From Runella sp. (GTDB lineage Bacteria > Bacteroidota > Bacteroidia > Cytophagales > Spirosomataceae), in the NCBI RefSeq assembly GCF_027484545.1, contig NZ_JAIXST010000028.1, positions 1-61,287 of the forward strand: a stretch of 61,287 bases of DNA. Reading direction: 5' to 3'. Position numbers and translations under genes: made by a program. The notes below the pieces were generated by a model. That model did not search any database and was not told the origin of the DNA. It worked only from the letters and a program-made list of their open reading frames with translations. Positions 51,982-59,108 of the stretch are shown here, in pieces (position 1 is the stretch's first letter; every line of letters starts with the position of its first letter).

Positions 51982-54429
51982 ATGTTGAAAAACCTGCTTT
52001 TTAGTATTTTTTTAGTAACCACCGGTGCAGTAGCCCAGCTTTTGCCTTCTCCCAAAAATGGAAAAATAGTGGGTAAAATCATGGATGCAGCCACCAACCA
52101 GGCATTGCCGTTTGCGACGGTCAGTGTTTTTAAAATTCAAAATAACACTGACTCGCTCGTTGGCGGAGTGACTACCTCCAAAACGGGAGAATTTGTGGTT
52201 AATAATCTCCCTGTGGGTAAATTGACGGTAAAAGCTTCGTTTATCGGTTATCAGACGATAAGCCAAATTGTTCAACTGACCGAAAACCCTCTTGATTTGG
52301 GAGTCCTCAAGTTGCTTCCCGATGCCGCGATGCTTAAAGAAGTGCAGGTAAAGGGTGAAAAAGATCCGATTTCGCTGGGAATGGACAAGCGGGTGTTTAA
52401 CGTAGGAAAAAACCTGACGACCATTGGCGGAACGGCGGAATCACTTTTGAGAAGTATTCCCTCCATCAACATTGACGAAAACGGCAATGCAAGTTTACGG
52501 AATATGGCGACCACCATTTACATCAACGGCAAACCTACGCAACTTACACTGGCACAAATCCCTTCCAATCAGATTGAATCCGTTGAAGTAATTTCAAACC
52601 CTTCGGCGCGGTACGATGCCTCTACTTCGGGCGGAATTGTGAATTTGGTGTTGAAGAAAAACCGTAAAACGGGCTATAACGGCACGGCAAGCATAGGAGT
52701 GGGAAATAATGCCCGCTTTGACGGGGCACTGAATCTGGATTACCACGAAGGAAAATGGAATGTGACGGCGCTCTACAACATGAACTCGACCAAGAATCCG
52801 CTGACGGGCTACGTCAATCGTATCAATTATGCCAATGGTTCTCCCGTCAGTTATTTCAATCAAAATACCGATATTAGTCTGGACAATATCTTTCAGAACG
52901 GTCGTTTGGCGGTCGATTATACGCCCAACAAATACAATACTTTTTCGGTGGCAGGTAACATGGTAGGTGGTAGCTTCAATACCGTTACAACTCAACAATA
53001 CAACTACCAAAATGCCCAACAGGGCATTACAAGTTTCGGGGGGCGCACCACGCTGCCGGCCAATGCGTTTACCAACGTCGGGGCGGAATTTGACTGGAAA
53101 CGTACCTTTGCCCGAAAAGGTCGAGAGTTGAATTTGGTTACCTCTTACACCCGAAATAACGTCTCAAACGCTGCCGATTGGCTTACTACTTCCCAAAATG
53201 CCGATGGTACCAACCAAGCGGGTTTTCCCGAAAAAGACAAGATAACGGGACGCCAAATTGGGAATCAATATTTGTTTCAGTTGGATTATATTCATCCTCT
53301 CAATGATTCTTCTAAAATTGAAATGGGCGTGAGGAGTTATACCTTCGGGCGCGACCAGCAATACCTGTTCAACCAACTCAGCAACGATACCCAAGCTTAT
53401 AAATTATTGGTCAATTATTCGCAGGATGCCGATGTGTTGGAAACCGTCAACGCGGCCTATCTTCTTTATAATCACCGACTTCGCAATAAAGTGACCATGG
53501 AAGCAGGCCTGAGAGTGGAACAATCTTTCTTACACGGACTTTCCCGATTCGACAACTCTACCTTTGGCTACAATTACCCCTCATCCGATGGCAAAAATTG
53601 GTTTCAGGCGTTTTTTCCATCGTTTTCGTTGGCTAAAAAATTCAGCGAAGATTCTGAAATCGGCTTTAGCCTGAGTCGCAAAGTGGGGCGACCCAATTTT
53701 CGACATCTGTTCGTTGGGATTCAGGCCAACGACCGTCAAAATATCACCATCGGTAATCCCAAAGTACAACCGGAATTTATCAATACGGCCGAGTTGAGTT
53801 ATAACCAAAACATCGGAAAATTGAGTTGGTTGTCGTCGGCGTATTACATTTACGAAGACCACACCATCAAACCCTTCGTGCAACCGTCGGCCACCGATCC
53901 TACTATTTTGGTCACTACGTTTATCAACGTAAAAGCGGATATTCAGTACGGGATTGATAATACCCTGAAATACGCAGCGGGGGCGTTTACGGCCACGGCC
54001 AATGCCAACGTGTTTAATTTCATTTTGCAAACCACTACGCTCCACAAAGAATTGATTACGGTACGGGCAAAATTGAACCTGACCTATCGCTTGCCTGCTA
54101 ATTTTTCAACGCAGCTTAACCTGAACTATGACGGTCGCTCGCCTGCTTTGCAGGGGTTCAGATTGCCCGTAAAAGCGGCCGATTTTGCCCTTCGGAAGGC
54201 ATTTATGCAAAACCGGGCGAGTTTGGTCTTCAGCATCAACGACATTTTTAATTCCCGTAAGTACGTGACCACCTTTGAACAGGCCAATACGACCTATCAG
54301 TCCACCATGAATCGTCGGGAAGTACGTTTCTACAAATTGACATTGCAATTGCCGTTGGGGAAACCCGATGCAACGTTTAAGCATAAAGAACGTAAATTGG
54401 AAAAACCGGATGTGGATTTCAGTAATTAG
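51982..54429 (+). CDS. Outer membrane receptor with carboxypeptidase-like N-domain and TonB plug
   Basis: An 815-residue outer membrane protein: signal MLKNLLFSIFLVTTGAVAQ, then a CarboxypepD-regulatory-like domain (GKIVGKIMDAATNQALPFAT) with the closing LGVLKLLPDAAMLKEVQVKG, then a plug domain with SIPSINIDENGNASLRNMAT and the TIYINGKPTQLTLAQIPSNQ run, and a long OMP_b-brl_3-type barrel. The barrel contains MGVRSYTFGRDQQYLFNQLS-type strands. The ligand is unknown. It lies just after the two-component genes, so it may be one of their targets. A TAGCTTTG -7-like motif lies at 51913-51920. Confidence 0.85.
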   Translation: MLKNLLFSIFLVTTGAVAQLLPSPKNGKIVGKIMDAATNQALPFATVSVFKIQNNTDSLVGGVTTSKTGEFVVNNLPVGKLTVKASFIGYQTISQIVQLTENPLDLGVLKLLPDAAMLKEVQVKGEKDPISLGMDKRVFNVGKNLTTIGGTAESLLRSIPSINIDENGNASLRNMATTIYINGKPTQLTLAQIPSNQIESVEVISNPSARYDASTSGGIVNLVLKKNRKTGYNGTASIGVGNNARFDGALNLDYHEGKWNVTALYNMNSTKNPLTGYVNRINYANGSPVSYFNQNTDISLDNIFQNGRLAVDYTPNKYNTFSVAGNMVGGSFNTVTTQQYNYQNAQQGITSFGGRTTLPANAFTNVGAEFDWKRTFARKGRELNLVTSYTRNNVSNAADWLTTSQNADGTNQAGFPEKDKITGRQIGNQYLFQLDYIHPLNDSSKIEMGVRSYTFGRDQQYLFNQLSNDTQAYKLLVNYSQDADVLETVNAAYLLYNHRLRNKVTMEAGLRVEQSFLHGLSRFDNSTFGYNYPSSDGKNWFQAFFPSFSLAKKFSEDSEIGFSLSRKVGRPNFRHLFVGIQANDRQNITIGNPKVQPEFINTAELSYNQNIGKLSWLSSAYYIYEDHTIKPFVQPSATDPTILVTTFINVKADIQYGIDNTLKYAAGAFTATANANVFNFILQTTTLHKELITVRAKLNLTYRLPANFSTQLNLNYDGRSPALQGFRLPVKAADFALRKAFMQNRASLVFSINDIFNSRKYVTTFEQANTTYQSTMNRREVRFYKLTLQLPLGKPDATFKHKERKLEKPDVDFSN

Positions 54430-54474
54430 CCACGAATTTGTGAGAATTTTGTTGTCCGAGAACCGGGCTGACTG

Positions 54475-54482
54475 TAGATTTG
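54475..54482 (+). promoter_or_regulatory. TAGATTTG -7 element before the GNAT gene
   Basis: TAGATTTG fits TAnnTTTG and a GTTG lies 20 bases upstream (54451-54454), the expected spacing. The ATG at 54487 follows after four bases, predicting a leaderless transcript, as for the PAP2 gene. Confidence 0.45.
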
Positions 54483-54486
54483 TAGT

Positions 54487-54927
54487 ATGAACATTATTAT
54501 CAGAAAAGGAACGCCTGAGGACTTTCCTGCCATTTTTAAGCTGATTCAGGAATTTTCTGTCTTTCAGAAAACACCCGAGAAAGTAATTATTACGCTCGAA
54601 CAAATGCTGGAAAATAAAGAACTTTTCCAGTGTTTTGTGGTGGAGTACGAAGATACCTCCATCATTGGATTCGCCTCTTTTTTCATGGCCTATTATTCAT
54701 GGTCGGGCAAAGCGCTGTATTTGGATGATTTGTATGTGAAGAAAGAATACCGAGGGCATCAAATCGGAACCCAATTGCTGGACAAATTGATTGGTTATGC
54801 CAACTTGGAGCAGTGTACCAAAGTTCGTTGGCAAGTCTCGAATTGGAATAAAGAAGCCATTGAATTTTACAAAAAAATGGGCCCCAACGTAGATGACACC
54901 GAAATCAATTGCGATTTGTATTTGTAA
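54487..54927 (+). CDS. GNAT family N-acetyltransferase
   Basis: A 146-residue acetyltransferase with the GNAT core: IIRKGTPEDFPAIFKLIQEF, ALYLDDLYVKKEYRGHQIGT (acetyl-CoA binding motif A, R/QxxGxG/A equivalent RGHQIG), and NWNKEAIEFYKKMG near the end. Substrate is not predictable. Single gene. Confidence 0.88.
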   Translation: MNIIIRKGTPEDFPAIFKLIQEFSVFQKTPEKVIITLEQMLENKELFQCFVVEYEDTSIIGFASFFMAYYSWSGKALYLDDLYVKKEYRGHQIGTQLLDKLIGYANLEQCTKVRWQVSNWNKEAIEFYKKMGPNVDDTEINCDLYL

Positions 54928-54947
54928 ATTCGCATAAATTTATAAAG

Positions 54948-54967
54948 TCTCCCCCATTTGGGGGAGA
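54948..54967. repeat. TCTCCCCC/GGGGGAGA hairpin
   Basis: A perfect 8-bp stem with an ATTT loop between the convergent GNAT and phosphorylase genes, followed by AGTGGGGGC. It belongs to the same C-rich hairpin family as 10209-10229 and may serve as bidirectional terminator. Confidence 0.5.
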
Positions 54968-54982
54968 TTTAGTGGGGGCTGC

Positions 54983-56629
54983 TTATTTATAAACCTTCTC
55001 GTAATATTCCGTTACCATACGGTCAGAATTGAAAAATCCACCGACTTCGGTCATGCTCCGCAATACGGTCTCGTACCAGTCGTTTTTTCGTTCGTAGTAC
55101 AAAGGCAAAATTTCGTTTTCCAACACGTCTAACATATTGGAAATATCTTCCCCATCCCGATTTTCTTCTGAAGCTACCGGAACAATGAATGAATTCTCGC
55201 CGTGGCGAGAAAACTCACACACCCAACCATCATAAGTAGAAAAATTTAGACTTGCGTTCATGGCCGCTGTCATGCCGCTGGTGCCCGAGGCTTCACGCGT
55301 CACAATGGGTGTATTGAGCCAAATATCCGAACCCTCCTTCAACTGCTTGGAAAGCGCCAATTCGTAGCCCGTCAGCACTGCCATGTTGGGGTACAGATGA
55401 CTGAAATAAAATAATTGATTGAATGTATAAATCGCTCCTTCGTCTTTGGGGTACGGTTTTCCTGCCCAAATAAACTGAATCGGAAAATCTTTGTTGTGCA
55501 TGAGTCGGTCAAAACGCTCACGGTCGCGCGTCAGCAATTCGGGACGTTTGTAGCCGGCAAATCGTCGAGCCCAAACAACCGTCAGGATGTTGGGGTCAAA
55601 CAGTTTACCCACCTGATCGGCCACTGTTTTGAACAGTTGACTTTTCAACTCTTTTTTCCGTTTTTCAATGCCATTCAAATCTCCAGCTATACGTGCCTGT
55701 TCCAATTCTTTGTCAGCCCAAGAGGCTTTGTGCTGCGAATTAGTGACGTGAGTGATGGGGGCAATATCGTTAGCCCAACCCCACATTTTACGCGACACAT
55801 CTCCATGAAGTTTAGAAACGGCATTAGATTGATGGCTCAACCTCAAAGCGGCCAACGAATGGTTAAAAACGGTATCCATAATACCGGTAACCTTTCGGAC
55901 TACAGGGAGAGGAACCCCCGAAAAGAAACTCAATTCGTTCAAGAAGTTAATGTCGTGCTTTTCATTTCCCGCTTCTTCGGGCGTATGGGTCGTAAAAACA
56001 ATTCGTTTTTTGACAGAAGCGGCCTTTCCCAGTTTTTTGTAGAGATGAAAAACCGACGATACCGCATGGGCTTCATTAAGGTGATAAATTTCCGGTTCGT
56101 AACCGAGTTCGTCCAAAAATTTCGCCCCACCAATTCCCAACACCATGCACTGCATAACTTTCACGGCTGGTGCGGCATCATACAAGTGGTATGAAATGCT
56201 CCGAGCCCAAGCGTCATTGCCGTCGGTATCGGTAGTTAAAAAGAACATCGGCACTGTACCAAACAGTTTGGGATTTAAAAAATAAGAAGCTACCCAAACA
56301 GGTTTATCGGAAATCATAATTTGAAACCGAATGCCCGTATCTTTCAGGAAACTATACATTTTTTCGCGGAATTGCGGCACCATGCTATTGTCCTCAGCAC
56401 GCATTTGATCGTAGTAGCCGTGTTTCCACAGCATTCCGATTCCGATAAGATTTTGGTGCAGGTCGTGCGCGCTTTTCATGTGCGAACCCGCCAAAAAACC
56501 CAATCCGCCTGAATACGTTTTGAGGGCTTGGTCAATGGCAAATTCCATGGAGAAATAAGCAACTGATTTTTTGAAACGAGGGTCGAAGGCGTATGGGTGT
56601 GCATACGCAGCAGGAAGTTTTTTAGCCAT
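54983..56629 (-). CDS. Alpha-glucan phosphorylase homologue (GT35), lacking the PLP lysine
   Basis: A 548-residue GT35-type protein: the N-terminal VAYFSMEFAIDQALKTYSGG, LGFLAGSHMKSAHDL and the IYHLNEAHAVSSVFHL, VVWARRFAGYKRPELL blocks match alpha-glucan phosphorylases of the short bacterial type. The region that binds pyridoxal phosphate normally reads EASGTSGMKAALN; here it reads EASGTSGMTAAMN with Thr454 where the PLP-linked Lys is expected. The codon is an unambiguous ACA. The protein is also shorter than usual (about 550 versus 700-830). It may be a PLP-independent glucan-active enzyme or a binding protein. The family call is firm, the activity is not. Confidence 0.75.
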   Translation of the reverse strand: MAKKLPAAYAHPYAFDPRFKKSVAYFSMEFAIDQALKTYSGGLGFLAGSHMKSAHDLHQNLIGIGMLWKHGYYDQMRAEDNSMVPQFREKMYSFLKDTGIRFQIMISDKPVWVASYFLNPKLFGTVPMFFLTTDTDGNDAWARSISYHLYDAAPAVKVMQCMVLGIGGAKFLDELGYEPEIYHLNEAHAVSSVFHLYKKLGKAASVKKRIVFTTHTPEEAGNEKHDINFLNELSFFSGVPLPVVRKVTGIMDTVFNHSLAALRLSHQSNAVSKLHGDVSRKMWGWANDIAPITHVTNSQHKASWADKELEQARIAGDLNGIEKRKKELKSQLFKTVADQVGKLFDPNILTVVWARRFAGYKRPELLTRDRERFDRLMHNKDFPIQFIWAGKPYPKDEGAIYTFNQLFYFSHLYPNMAVLTGYELALSKQLKEGSDIWLNTPIVTREASGTSGMTAAMNASLNFSTYDGWVCEFSRHGENSFIVPVASEENRDGEDISNMLDVLENEILPLYYERKNDWYETVLRSMTEVGGFFNSDRMVTEYYEKVYK

Positions 56630-56826
56630 AATAGTGCTTGATCATAGGTTATTGAGGTTGCTAAACTAAAAAAAAATCCCTTAACATGCGGTAATGGCTT
56701 GGTTTTCTTAGCAAGAGCGATTTCAATTCCCTATTTTAATTGAGGTGAAAAGTATGTATACTACCAACCAATAAGACAGAAAAATCTGTTTTTGACAAGG
56801 ACTTAGCGTAAAAAATCTGTGCCGGC

Positions 56827-56857
56827 TTTGTAAATACCGTCGTATTTCCTACTTTTG
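56827..56857 (+). promoter_or_regulatory. Consensus Bacteroidota promoter of the tRNA locus
   Basis: TTTG (56827-56830), a spacer of exactly 19 bases, and TACTTTTG (56850-56857) match the full TTTG-N19-TAnnTTTG consensus. Transcription should begin near 56864, about 20 bases before the truncated tRNA copy. Confidence 0.75.
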
Positions 56858-56883
56858 CACCCACAAAATGCCGTGAGGTATTT

Positions 56884-56934
56884 CGGGCCCATAGCTCAGT
56901 TGGTTATCCCGAAGCAAGTTCGGGATGACTCATT
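56884..56934 (+). pseudogene. Truncated 5' tRNA copy with a hairpin in its D-arm
   Basis: The 22 bases GGGCCCATAGCTCAGTTGGTTA equal the first 22 bases of the intact tRNA at 57187. Instead of the rest of the D-arm the copy continues with ATCCCGAA-GCAAG-TTCGGGAT, a perfect 8-bp stem that starts on the last base of the shared stretch, then TGACTCAT (the same letters as the tRNA's anticodon arm), after which the similarity ends. Confidence 0.8.
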
Positions 56935-56946
56935 AGAAACAGTTGT

Positions 56947-57177
56947 ATGTATTTTGTTTATATTCTCTATTCGCAAAGAATTAATAAATATTATATCGGC
57001 TGCACCGAGAACCTTGATAAAAGGTTAGAAGAACATAATGCAAGTCTTTCTAACTTTACAAGTAAAGGAGTGCCTTGGGTTAGGGTCTATTTTGAGCAAT
57101 TAGTTACATTATCAGAAGCTCGAAAGCGCGAAATAGAAATTAAAAAAAGAAAAGTAGAAAGTATATTGAGTTTTTAG
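56947..57177 (+). CDS. Small GIY-YIG nuclease domain protein
   Basis: A 76-residue single-domain GIY-YIG protein (UPF0213/YhbQ size). The motif pair is VYIL ... YYIG in MYFVYILYSQRINKYYIGCT, followed by the catalytic Arg in LDKRLEEHN and the C-terminal EARKREIEIKKRK. It lies between a 5' tRNA fragment and the intact tRNA, and both copies of the tRNA 5' end are direct repeats around it. It could be the homing nuclease of its own element. No other gene is in the ~300-base segment. Confidence 0.85.
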   Translation: MYFVYILYSQRINKYYIGCTENLDKRLEEHNASLSNFTSKGVPWVRVYFEQLVTLSEARKREIEIKKRKVESILSF

Positions 57178-57186
57178 TAAGTAATC

Positions 57187-57260
57187 GGGCCCATAGCTCA
57201 GTTGGTTAGAGCATCTGACTCATAATCAGGGGGTCGTAGGATCGTGCCCTACTGGGCCCA
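57187..57260 (+). tRNA. tRNA with CAT anticodon (Met elongator, or Ile2)
   Basis: All arms fold: acceptor GGGCCCA/TGGGCCC, D-stem GCTC/GAGC, anticodon stem TCTGA/TCAGG (one wobble) with loop CTCATAA (anticodon CAT), and T-stem GTAGG/CCTAC. Discriminator A73; no CCA encoded. The T-loop reads ATCGTGC instead of TTCGANC: the bases at 54 and 58, normally T and A, are swapped. The CAT anticodon fits elongator Met or, if lysidinylated, Ile2; the sequence looks more like Met. Its promoter is 300 bases upstream, on the other side of the GIY-YIG gene. Confidence 0.85.
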
Positions 57261-57271
57261 CATTGAAAATC

Positions 57272-57303
57272 AAGCAGTTACGTTAATTCGTGGCTGCTTT
57301 TTT
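57272..57303 (+). terminator. tRNA terminator
   Basis: AAGCAGTTACG pairs with CGTGGCTGCTT (11 bp including two G-T wobbles) around a TTAATT loop and is followed by a T-run. It is 11 bases after the tRNA's 3' end. Confidence 0.75.
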
Positions 57304-57400
57304 ATTTTAGTGGCACCACAACTTGCACCACAAAAAGACGGGTTCCCCTATGCAGTACTATTAAGGCTACAAAAAAAACAGTCCTGTTGAGGTGTTAAAA

Positions 57401-57703
57401 TTAGCCATTTGCAATTTCCCTTAATTCGGCCTCTGATAACTTCGTCACGTCAAACCCTTCGTTGTTATTGCTTATCTTGGCATCAGCATCAACGCCAACT
57501 AATTGAAGTTTTGGTAGTGTGTACTGTAACAGTTTTTCAAAGAAGGCCAAACGCTCCTTTGGCTCTAACTGGTTAAAGTCTGCCTCCACAGTTTCCCATT
57601 TGGCATTCACAAAATCCTTAACCCGATTACGCATATCAGCAGTAGTTTTATTGGGCGTTCCTTTTGGCCGTCCGTTCGGATTGTTTGTCGTTCCTTTTTT
57701 CAT
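57401..57703 (-). CDS. Small protein with GRPKGTPNK motif (mobile-element type)
   Basis: A 100-residue protein from the ATG at 57703, starting MKKGTTNNPNGRPKGTPNKT. That N-terminal motif is typical of small proteins encoded by phages and mobile elements (DUF5681-like), possibly DNA binding. The C-terminal half is acidic. Not an essential-core gene. It lies closest to the tRNA in the element, after the iteron region. Function is unknown. Confidence 0.55.
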   Translation of the reverse strand: MKKGTTNNPNGRPKGTPNKTTADMRNRVKDFVNAKWETVEADFNQLEPKERLAFFEKLLQYTLPKLQLVGVDADAKISNNNEGFDVTKLSEAELREIANG

Positions 57704-57739
57704 CTTGGTTCTGTAATTATTTGTTGTTTTCAAAATTGG

Positions 57740-57756
57740 TTATCCACTTATCCACA
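57740..57756 (+). promoter_or_regulatory. Two DnaA-box matches
   Basis: TTATCCACT (57740-57748) and TTATCCACA (57748-57756) overlap by one base; the second is an exact match to the TTATNCACA consensus. They are part of the origin-like region that runs to 58018. Confidence 0.6.
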
Positions 57757-57889
57757 ACGCCCCGCGCCCCGGCCCCCATTCCCCCAAACTTCCAAATTGG
57801 CAAGTAAGGCATCAGTTTTTAGCCTTCATCCTTGAAAAATTCAAAATTTTAAAGTTCAATTTTTTTTCTCGCGTGATACTGAGTAAAAA

Positions 57890-57941
57890 AATCTTATTAG
57901 GGTATCTTTTTTAAATATCTTATTAAAGTATCTTATTTAAG
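57890..57941 (+). repeat. Four tandem 13-bp AT-rich repeats
   Basis: AATCTTATTAGGG, TATCTTTTTTAAA, TATCTTATTAAAG and TATCTTATTTAAG occur head to tail with no spacer. The layout recalls the AT-rich 13-mers that melt in bacterial oriC. An AT-rich stretch precedes them (57835-57890). Confidence 0.75.
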
Positions 57942-58018
57942 CTGCGGTAGTGTTGCGGTAAAGCTGCGGTGACATTGCGGCAAAGTGTGCGAAAGGTTGC
58001 GGTAGTGTTGAGCATTGG
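57942..58018 (+). repeat. Six to seven 11-bp iterons
   Basis: Directly adjoining the 13-mers are tandem 11-bp units: CTGCGGTAGTG, TTGCGGTAAAG, CTGCGGTGACA, TTGCGGCAAAG, TGTGCGAAAGG, TTGCGGTAGTG, and a degenerate seventh. The consensus is about YTGCGGTAAAG. Periodicity of 11 (one helical turn) is typical of initiator-binding iterons. They end 10 bases before the stop codon of the 58029-58742 gene. Confidence 0.8.
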
Positions 58019-58028
58019 AAAAGTACAA

Positions 58029-58742
58029 TTACTTGCCCCGCACTTGCTTCTTTATTTGTTCAATTACTCGCTTTTGTTCTTCCTGTTGTTGCCTTAAAAG
58101 GGTTGCTTTACGGCTCTTTTCAGTATGAAGTACCAACGCGTTAAACTCCATTTTAAACGACACATAAAAGCCTTTCGACTGATTGGAATAGTAATTTAAG
58201 CCCCAACTTAAAGACAATTCGTTTCTGATAATCTTCTCCGTTAGTTGGTAGCGTATCTGTTGAGCCGTTGAAAAATACGAATTGTAATAGGGCGGTTTTT
58301 CCCTCAACGCCTCAAATTCAGCTATTGATCTATAACCAAACATTCGAGCCATCAGAAGCCCGTTATTAGTCTTGACAAAAGGCTTTATGCCAATTATTGA
58401 GCGAAGGCCGCAAAAGGCACAAAAAACAGCTATTTCAAAATCTGTTTTAGGGTTTTTATAGAACTCCCAAATTACATCTTTACCTACGCTCACCAATGGC
58501 GGGCGGTCGAAACTGTCATAAAGTTCTTTACCACGATTAAAAATAGTATTGGCGTTGCCCTTAATGTTAAAATATTCTAAGGCTTCATCGGGCGGTTTTC
58601 TATGTTCTTTACATCGTAAATAAACAGCGTAGTCAATCGCATCGGAACAAACGCGCCCCATGTTGGTAAACGCCCCCCGTAACAACTCGATCGGGAACGT
58701 AAAAAATCGCGCGTTCGGGTCTTTTTCCCATTTCTTGCCCAT
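58029..58742 (-). CDS. Unknown protein beside the iterons (candidate replication protein)
   Basis: A 237-residue protein from the ATG at 58742, two bases after the stop of the upstream HTH gene, so cotranscribed. It has no recognised domain: NARFFTFPIELLRGAFTNMG, then IDYAVYLRCKEHRKPPDEAL look alpha-helical, and it ends in a basic coiled tail (LLRQQQEEQKRVIEQIKKQV, RGK). Its neighbour is an iteron array, so a replication initiator or partition role is plausible, but this rests only on position. A longer frame upstream to 58889 overlaps the HTH gene and is not favoured. Confidence 0.55.
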   Translation of the reverse strand: MGKKWEKDPNARFFTFPIELLRGAFTNMGRVCSDAIDYAVYLRCKEHRKPPDEALEYFNIKGNANTIFNRGKELYDSFDRPPLVSVGKDVIWEFYKNPKTDFEIAVFCAFCGLRSIIGIKPFVKTNNGLLMARMFGYRSIAEFEALREKPPYYNSYFSTAQQIRYQLTEKIIRNELSLSWGLNYYSNQSKGFYVSFKMEFNALVLHTEKSRKATLLRQQQEEQKRVIEQIKKQVRGK

Positions 58743-58744
58743 TT

Positions 58745-58993
58745 CTAAAAAAGTGTTAGTTGGATAGGTTTGGGAAACTTGGTTTTGTCGGTGGTTATGT
58801 ACCAAGCCTTGAAGCCCGTCAACTGACACGCGCACTTTCTGACTTCTGCCAGTTGTCCCGCTTGCTCCAAATCTCGTTTGTAACGACACAGATTTTTTTG
58901 AGCTACGCCCGTTGCATCGGCTACCATTGAGGCCGTAGCGACGTGGTTCTGTAAATACTCGATTATGGTTTGCAGTTGCGTTTTCGTCTGCAT
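58745..58993 (-). CDS. Small winged-helix/HTH-like protein
   Basis: An 82-residue protein: TQLQTIIEYLQNHVATASMV, then ADATGVAQKNLCRYKRDLEQ have the shape of a helix-turn-helix (turn at ATGVAQ) and GKLAEVRKCACQLTGFKAWY-like strands close the wing. Elements of this type encode such small DNA-binding proteins near replication genes. No family name is certain. Confidence 0.5.
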   Translation of the reverse strand: MQTKTQLQTIIEYLQNHVATASMVADATGVAQKNLCRYKRDLEQAGQLAEVRKCACQLTGFKAWYITTDKTKFPKPIQLTLF

Positions 58994-59108
58994 AATTTTG
59001 AATCGTTACAAGTGAGTGAAATAATTACGGGGCGGTCGCTGTTGAGGGCGCACCGCCCCTTGTTTTAAAGTACAGATGTTTTGGTCTTTATCGGCAGCGG
59101 GCAAAAAA

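Noticed and set aside
55415-56194. 259-codon plus-strand frame opposite the GT35 gene
   Set aside because: Shadow of a protein with clear family motifs; composition is Phe/Arg/Gln-rich without domain.
56884-56934. Second complete tRNA gene
   Set aside because: Only the first 22 bases match; no anticodon, T-arm or acceptor partner is present.
57942-58018. CRISPR array
   Set aside because: The units are 11 bp with no unique spacers, so they are iterons rather than CRISPR repeats; no cas genes are in the window.
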